This document shows positions 58,640 to 64,000 of a stretch of 64,000 bases of DNA, piece after piece. This DNA is from Rhizophagus irregularis (lineage: Eukaryota; Glomeromycota; Glomeromycetes; Glomerales; Glomeraceae), in the NCBI RefSeq assembly GCF_026210795.1, contig NC_089434.1, positions 3,782,001 through 3,846,000 on the forward strand, in the 5' to 3' direction. Within the stretch, counting starts at the first letter, position 1, and the number at the start of each line of letters is the position of its first letter. The position numbers and the translations under genes are program-made. The notes under the pieces are model-generated. The model did no database searches, had not been told where the DNA came from, and saw nothing but the letters and a program-made list of their open reading frames with translations.

Positions 58640-58735
58640 CTTCAAATACCGGGGTGATCATCACCGTTGGCCAGAATTATCAAATTTTACCGGCACTCTA
58701 TTTTTTTAATGCTGGTCGATTGTCATAATTCTACA
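58640..58735. repeat. MITE copy (family of 2285-2390)
   Basis: GGGGTGATCATCACCGTTGG, CCAGAATTATCAAATTTTAC, CGGCACTCTATTTTTTTAAT, GCTGGTCGATTGTCATAATT; reverse orientation relative to 2285-2390. Confidence 0.6.
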
Positions 58736-58745
58736 TAATACGAAT

Positions 58746-58940
58746 CCCTATAAAAAAATTGGATACGTTTTTTATAAAGTTTTTATACGATTTTTTTTCC
58801 TTAGAAATAAAGTATCATAATAGGATACGGAAAAATGCACAATTCCGTATCACTAAAAATATGGTTTGGATACGGAATTTGCACGGGATTTATATGGAAT
58901 TTACATGATTTGATCACTGATTTTATCACGAAATTTATAC
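58746..58940. repeat. MITE-like repeat with GATACG/GGATACGG words
   Basis: Starts CCCTATAAAAAAATTGGATA; shares its first 40 bases with the complement of 1437-1567. Right end not resolved. Confidence 0.45.
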
Positions 58941-59084
58941 GATTTGGTCACTGAATTTACTATTTGTATTACAGTTTACTATAATTGTATTTACATAAAT
59001 CTAATTTTACTTTTATTAAATTAAATAAAAAATAAAAAATAAACAAAGTACAAATACATTATGAAAATTCCCTCCTTATTAAAA

Positions 59085-59490
59085 CCACCTATTGCAACCA
59101 AAATTATCTATAAGTTCAGGTTCATTTGGAGTCAAACAACCTAAAAGAACAAAAAAAAAGATTGGAAACAAAACCCCCATATAGTCTAATCTGCAATCGT
59201 CCAAGTCACCAAAGGTCAGCATTCCTACAAAAAAAGAAAGAGAACTCCAGAATGTCTGATCTAGTACATAAAAGAAAAGAATTATGAGGTGTCTAATGAA
59301 AAAGAAACCAAAACAACAAAATAAATCCAAAACTGACCTACAAAAAAAGAAGACTCTGAAGCAACAAAACTGAAACAACCTACAAAAAAAAAAGAATCTG
59401 AACCCAATCATCCTACAAAAAAAAAAGGACTCCCAAACTGATCTACAAAAGAAACTGAATATTCTCACAAAAAAAAATCTGCTGGCCTAT
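59085..59490 (-). other. series of minus-strand poly-pyrimidine/TAG acceptor-like sites
   Basis: Plus-strand CCTACAAAAAAA words at 59223, 59337, 59379 and 59412, plus CTACAAAAG at 59446 and CCTAAAAGAAC at 59140. On the minus strand these read TTTTTTTGTAGG or CTTTTAGG, consensus 3' splice acceptors, spaced 33-115 bases with GAGTC/CAGATT-like segments between. Mirrors the plus-strand series at 5553-6075. Confidence 0.45.
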
Positions 59491-59499
59491 GAAATTAAA

Positions 59500-59880
59500 T
59501 ATAAATAAAAAAGAAAGGGGAATAGTAAAGAATAAACCAAAAAAAATATTTTTTTAAAAAGAGGGGTAATGAAGTTAGGAAAGTTAAAAAAAAATTTTTT
59601 TTTAAAGGGAAGACGTCAAAGTTAGAAAAATAAAAAATTTTTTATAAAGAGGAAATAGAAATAGAAAGAAGAATTTTTTTTTTAAAAAAAAAGAGTGGGA
59701 ATAAAAGAAAAAATTTTTTTTTAAGGGACGAAAAAAAATTTTTTTTCAAAGGAGTTTTTTTCAAGTGAGGTATGAAAAAAAAAATTATTTTTAAAAGGGG
59801 GTGACGAAGAAAGAAGAAAAATTTAAAAAAAAATAACAAAAATAAGACAAGAGAAAGAGAAAGGAAAGGAAAGACAGAAA
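59500..59880. repeat. poly-purine tract
   Basis: Almost only A and G with A-runs separated by GGAAG/GGGG blocks. Minus-strand equivalent of the pyrimidine tracts at 5165 and 46500. Open frames here are composition artefacts. Confidence 0.7.
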
Positions 59881-60089
59881 GGAAGATCGGTAGATCAAAC
59901 TCATCAAAGTAAGGGTTTATATAAAAAACAACTAGAACTGTACTGCTATGGCCGCCTGGCGGCGGCCTTCAAAATAAAATTAGGTGTAACATGAGCATAA
60001 ATGCATAGTCAAATAAACACTTTTTTTAAAGAACCCCTAATTGCTTTATTATACTTATATGATAACTGATAACATGATAATCTAGGTTT

Positions 60090-60215
60090 GTTTATGAAAT
60101 AGGAAGCGGTTGTGATGCTACTTGTTCTAAGCAAGAATATTCTTTAATCACATTTGGATCTACTTTGAATGCATCTCTATTTAAATTCATTGTTTGAATT
60201 TGATTCCATTTAGGA
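60090..60215 (-). other. possible terminal exon, unrecognised
   Basis: After AATCAG at about 60216 the minus strand reads CPKWNQIQTMNLNRDAFKV, DPNVIKEYSCLEQVASQPL then PIS and TAA. Protein-like without stops. May belong to the gene at 60957-62881 or to a separate one. Confidence 0.35.
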
Positions 60216-60299
60216 CATCTGATTCAGTTTTATTATTAATTATGATTTAATGTTAGTAATAAATTATTAAAAAAATTATTAGTAATCAAATTATTATGA

Positions 60300-60925
60300 A
60301 AGTTTTAATAGTTCGTATATATATGATCAGTGATCTATAACATATATTTGTAATATTATTATTAAGGATCAACAATTAAATTTTACAATAACTTCAATTT
60401 TTTTTTAATAAAAAATAAATAAATATAATGTTTATTACATATAAGATATAAAAAATACCAGATAATAAAAATGAATTTTAAAAACAGTTCGTATTTGTCA
60501 GGTGATCTATGACATGCGTAATAGTACGATCAGCAATTAAATTTTACGTTGACTTCGTTGACTTCAAATTTTTTTTTTTGAACTAATTATACTTTGATAT
60601 AAAAATAAAATAAATGCAACATCTTTTATTTCATTTATTTCATTGAAAAATAAATAAAGTACTTATTAAATATAAAATATAAAAAACAATAGATAATAAA
60701 AAAAGAATTTCAAAAACAGTTCGTATTTGTCAGGTGATCTATGACATGTGTAACATGATCAGCAATTAAATTTTACGTAGACTTCAAATTTTTTTTTAAA
60801 CCACTTTTCTTTGACATAAAAAATAAAATACGTTTTTTATTTCATTAAAAAAAATAAATATAGCACTTATTACATATAAAATATAAAGAACAGATAATAA
60901 AAAAAATTAAAGAAAAGATTATTAC
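60300..60925. repeat. tandem repeat, three copies, 176-232 bp
   Basis: AACAGTTCGTATTTGTCAGG TGATCTATGACATG starts copies at about 60485 and 60717; a diverged copy starts at 60310. Each copy continues with GATCAGCAATTAAATTTTAC and ends in TTATTACATATAAAATATAA and an AGATAATAAAAA word. Confidence 0.75.
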
Positions 60926-61741
60926 TGGGTTACATTAGTTCATAAACATTATTTAGTTTTTTGTTTTTTTCTACCTCTTGTTGAATTTGAAATTTTTGGT
61001 GTATTATTTTTTTTTTTAATATTTTCATTTCTCTCTTCATTTTCTTCAATATTTTCACATTTCTTTCTTCATTTCTTCAATATTTTCATTAATTCTTTCT
61101 TCATTTTCTTTATTTGTAATAGAAGTTTCACTATCATGAATTTCATCACTTTGTTGATTTTGCAATAGCAAAGATCTTGAAATATCTGCTATTTTAGTCA
61201 TATTTGTTTTACGTTTATTTTTGGTTGGTGTCATTGATGATGATGGTTGTGTTGTTGAATTCTGTTGTATGAGAGAAATTCTTTGTTCTATAACAGATTT
61301 TGAAGATCCTTCATTACGTGAATCAGATTTTGATTTCCATGGAACTACAATACTGTTATCTGATTCTATTTTGCTGATACAAACTGAAATTCCAAAATTT
61401 CACAGTATAATTGATCTTTTGCAAAAAAACATACTCCTGTTGTATGAACTGTTGAATTTTTTCTGGCTTTTGATAACATGTTCTTAAATCGCCCATTTGG
61501 TGGGTGAGTTAAATTTACAGTAAATGGATGTATTTGTAAAGTATATCCACTTTCTGTTAACTCTGCATACCCCAAAAAGTCTTTCCAAGAAGATGTACAG
61601 TTGGTTTTATTATAGGAATATCTTCCTTATCGATAAGGAGTTGTACATTAGTTGTAATAGAGATGTTTATTGAACCATCTTGAGTTGTTGAAAATTTTCC
61701 TGTAATTAAGTATACATTTTCTGCCTTAAGTGGCAAAGTTA

Positions 61742-61749
61742 CTTCAGAT
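61742..61749. repeat. left target-site duplication CTTCAGAT
   Basis: Identical to 62671-62678. Confidence 0.85.
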
Positions 61750-62670
61750 TAAGGATGGTCATCGGTCCTACCGGTCCTACTCGGTCCTGGACCGGTCGGT
61801 CCCGGGACTTGTAGGACCAGACCGTGGTCTTGCATTTTTTTGTGGCGCAGTAGGACCGGTCCCGAGGACCGACCAGTCCTCATATCGGTCTTCATATAAT
61901 AAATGATTTTTATATTGAATAAATCTATTAATCTGATGAAGGTCTTTATAAAATAATATAAAGACCGACCAATTCTAAACCAATAAACAATGACAATCAC
62001 TTCTCCCCACTTGTAGAGTTGCCTGTCAAAACGCTAACTCCAAAAAAAGCGTTTAAGCGGAATATCTCGTCATCCAGTGATCATAAAACGATGAAACCAC
62101 TACCATTCGAATCGTCTCAACGAGATGCGTCGAATGGTGGCTAAATCATATTTCCAGGATCGATAGATAGCTGGAAATTATTGAATTTGTTATAAAATAG
62201 TTTTGCCGATGTAAATTTTTTCTATTGATTATAAAATAATGATTTTGATACCATTCAACGCGCCTCATTGAGACGATTCGAATGGTGGTAGTTTCATATT
62301 TTTATAATCACTGGATGGCGAGATATCACGATTATTATCACCAATACAATAATAGTAAGTGCATGACGCATGTGATGATCATTTGTAAAAAAAAAATTTG
62401 TATATTTAAAAACATCCCGATTAGTGTTCAATATTTATAAAACAAGGCTATTCCTAATAAAGTTAAGGAAAAAAATTTTTTTATTTGTAAAAAAAAAAGA
62501 AAAAAGACTGATCGGTCTTAAAAAGACTGCGGTTCTTAAAAAGACCGACGGTCTTATTATATGTGATACAGGACCGAAAGACCGCGGTCCTACACTAAGA
62601 CGGACCGGTCCGTCTTTTTATGGTGTAGGACCGTAGGACCGCGGTCTTTTAGGACCGATGACCATCTTTA
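61750..62670. mobile_element. hAT-like non-autonomous element, 921 bp, inserted in a coding exon
   Basis: Terminal inverted repeats TAAGGATGGTCATCGGTCC and TAAAGATGGTCATCGGTCC (18 of 19 identical), flanked by exact CTTCAGAT copies. Both ends carry dense GGACCG/GGTCCT subterminal words (at least ten within 130 bases of each end), as hAT transposases require. No transposase gene inside. Skipping it joins the host reading frame without loss of a base. Confidence 0.85.
62060..62330. mobile_element. foldback MITE nested in the hAT-like element
   Basis: ATATCTCGTCATCCAGTGAT near 62062 and, mirrored, ATCACTGGATGGCGAGATAT near 62326. Arms of about 80 bases also share ACCATTCGAATCGTCTCAA and its complement TTGAGACGATTCGAATGGT-like sequence. 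Central AT-rich spacer. Confidence 0.7.
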
Positions 62671-62678
62671 CTTCAGAT
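62671..62678. repeat. right target-site duplication CTTCAGAT
   Basis: Identical to 61742-61749. Confidence 0.85.
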
Positions 62679-63049
62679 CCATCATCTGAATCAAGGTCTG
62701 TGTTATTTATTAAAGTCATATAATTGTAAAATTTATATATTTGAAATGCATCTTCATTATCAATTCAGGAAATAGCCATGCCTTTCTGCAAGACACCATT
62801 ATTAATAGTTTTATCAGTCACAGAGAGTATATACACGATGGTTGTAATGTTTGCAATCATATTTCGAAATTTTTTTTGAATCTGATTATTATTAAAATGA
62901 AAAATGAATAAAAGTAAAAAAAAAGTAAATGAATTACTTATATTTATAAAAAAAATTATGACTTTTATATATTTATAATATATTTTATTTTTTTAAAAAA
63001 AGTAATAATATTACAATTACTTATTGCAAAATTTATGATTTATTATAAT

Positions 63050-63400
63050 TATTTATGATTTATGATTATTAAAAAAATGTGATTTTATTACAATTTATTA
63101 CAAAATTATGATACATTTTATTTAAAACTTAAAAAAGTGGTTCCATTGAAAAAATTACGATTTTATTATTTATTAATATATGAAAAATTTTGATTTTTAT
63201 CAAATTTATTAAAAAAAATGCAATTTTATTGAAAAAATTACGATTTTATTACAATTTATTGCAAAATTATGATGATTTTATTACATTTATTTAAATTTAA
63301 AAAAAAGTAGTTTTCATTGAAAAATTGCGATTTTATTATTTATTTACATTGAAAAAAAATTGATTTTATCAAAAATTTATTACAATTTATGTAATAAAAT
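63050..63400. repeat. degenerate AT-rich tandem repeats
   Basis: ATTACGATTTTATTA-type words (63155, 63237, 63327) alternate with ACAATTTATTGCAAAATTAT and AAAAAGTGGTT/AAAAGTAGTTTTCATTG. Unit length about 80-165 bases, strongly diverged. Confidence 0.5.
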
Positions 63401-63499
63401 TAATTTATTAATTTATATAATAGTTTATAATTGAAATAACATAATCTCATTAACTGTTAAATATTACTTTATTAATTAAATAAATGATAAAAAAAAGGG

Positions 63500-64000
63500 T
63501 AATTTTATTAGAACTAATTTGTTTATAGTTACTATATGCGGCTTTAAATTTTCTAACCTGTGAATTCAATTTTAGTTTATTTTCATTGTAACGTAAATGA
63601 TGATCATCTTTCAATTTTTCAATTTGTAAATTTATTTATTTTTTATTATTAAAAAAGTGTAATAATCTGTTGAAAAAAACCATACTTTTATAATTATAGC
63701 TATAAAAAAAGGGTGGTTTCATTGTAACTAATTTATTTATATTTATTAATTGCGGCTTTAGTTCTTTTAACTAATATTAACATGTGAATTTAATTGTAGA
63801 TTATTTTTCATTGTGACGTAAATGATGATCATCTTTTGATTTTTAATTTGTAAATTTATTAATAAAAAAAAGTATAACTAATTTATTTATAGTTACTATA
63901 TACAAGTTTCAATTTTTATAACATGTGAATCCAATTTAGATTATTTTTACTTACTGTGACGTAAATGATGATCAACTTCAATTCACAAAATTTATTTAAA
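63500..64000. repeat. tandem repeat with TGACGTAAATGATGATCATC core, three copies
   Basis: The core starts at about 63589 (TAACG), 63814 and 63957 (spacing 225 and 143). Each is preceded by TAATTTATTTATAGTTACTA, a GCGGCTTTA-like word and ACATGTGAATTCAATTT. The third copy runs to the window end, so the array may continue outside. Confidence 0.7.

Larger units (their letters stand above)
60957..62881 (-). pseudogene. unrecognised protein gene interrupted by a hAT-like element
   Basis: Minus strand. After an ATCAG acceptor at 62882 codons read IQKKFRNMIANITTIVYILS, VTDKTINNGVLQKGMAIS, a TGA in place of Trp, and DAFQIYKFYNYMTLINNTDL, DSDDGSE. The 921-bp element interrupts at this point. The frame resumes exactly as VTLPLKAENVYLITGKFSTT, QDGSINISITTN, KPTVHLLGKT. 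After a one-base shift come YAELTESGYTLQ, FTVNLTHPPNGRFKNMLSKA, RKNSTVHTTGVCFFAKDQLY and CEILEFQFVSAK. The tail is Ser/Lys/Glu-rich (STTQPSSSMTPTKNKRKTN) and ends STRGRKKQKTK at about 60957. It looks like a beta-rich domain followed by a basic, possibly nuclear tail. No family can be named. Confidence 0.6.

Noticed and set aside
59079-59839. Phe/Cys-rich minus-strand frames of 129 and 65 codons
   Set aside because: Translate homopolymer and TTTTTTTTGTAGG repeats; no coding signal. Interpreted instead as acceptor-like and purine-tract repeats.
61221-61487. 88-codon plus-strand frame
   Set aside because: Antisense shadow of the minus-strand unrecognised gene.

Overview
The window is extremely AT-rich nuclear DNA of a fungus, most probably an arbuscular mycorrhizal fungus (Glomeromycotina, Rhizophagus-like). 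That rests on three family signatures: an intact BTB-BACK-TLDc gene plus two broken relatives; a gene made of the zinc-ribbon and kinase N-lobe module (motifs CEKCG, WCxxCQ, NWTSGNE, EWIPYNQ) expanded in these fungi; and short AT-rich GT-AG introns amid very abundant, decayed transposons. The species name is inference; no search was run.

Layout. 0-6.6 kb: pogo/Tigger-type fragments (HTH at the left edge, a DDE tail at 1.64-2.06 kb, an intact HTH_psq/CENP-B-type ORF at 2.54-3.02 kb), small MITEs, and a pyrimidine-rich tract followed by a series of poly-pyrimidine/AG acceptor-like sites. 6.77-7.28 kb: a foldback element. 7.3-11.7 kb: a decayed Ty3/gypsy-like polyprotein in which a CCHC zinc knuckle, a coiled coil and a thymidylate-kinase-like P-loop domain lie between RNase H and integrase. 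12.28-16.13 kb: a probable TIR DNA transposon (3.85 kb, 8-bp target duplication CCTAGAGG) carrying one large zinc-finger/RING gene broken by a frameshift and one stop. 16.3-23.3 kb: degenerate repeats and minus-strand remnants (LINE endonuclease, coiled coil). 24.9-25.7 kb: a BTB-BACK pseudogene split by a MITE. 31.7-35.0 kb: a PIF1-like helicase relic. 35.5-38.1 kb: a LINE with ORF1 zinc knuckle and truncated endonuclease ORF2. 39.5-40.5 kb: a satellite array of about 185 bp. 41.7-41.95 kb: a Tc1/mariner 3' end.

43.5-45.84 kb: four tandem zinc-ribbon/N-lobe units ending in a kinase C-lobe tail, with further kinase debris at 42.3 and 47.7 kb. 48.6-51.8 kb: several MITEs. 51.8-53.4 kb: a BTB-BACK-TLDc pseudogene. 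54.1-54.7 kb: a PP2C phosphatase pseudogene. 54.97-56.47 kb: the only clearly intact two-exon host-type gene, a 473-residue BTB-BACK-TLDc protein. 57.15-57.39 kb: a hAT-like MITE with perfect 8-bp duplication. 60.9-62.9 kb: an unrecognised multi-part minus-strand gene interrupted by a 921-bp hAT-like element with its own perfect 8-bp duplication. The right end is tandem AT-rich repeats.

The picture is an accessory, transposon-laden region in which large signalling families (BTB-TLDc, kinase, PP2C) duplicate and decay among mobile elements. Best candidates for something undescribed: the 12.28-16.13 kb transposon, the kinase-domain-containing retroelement, and the tandem N-lobe gene.
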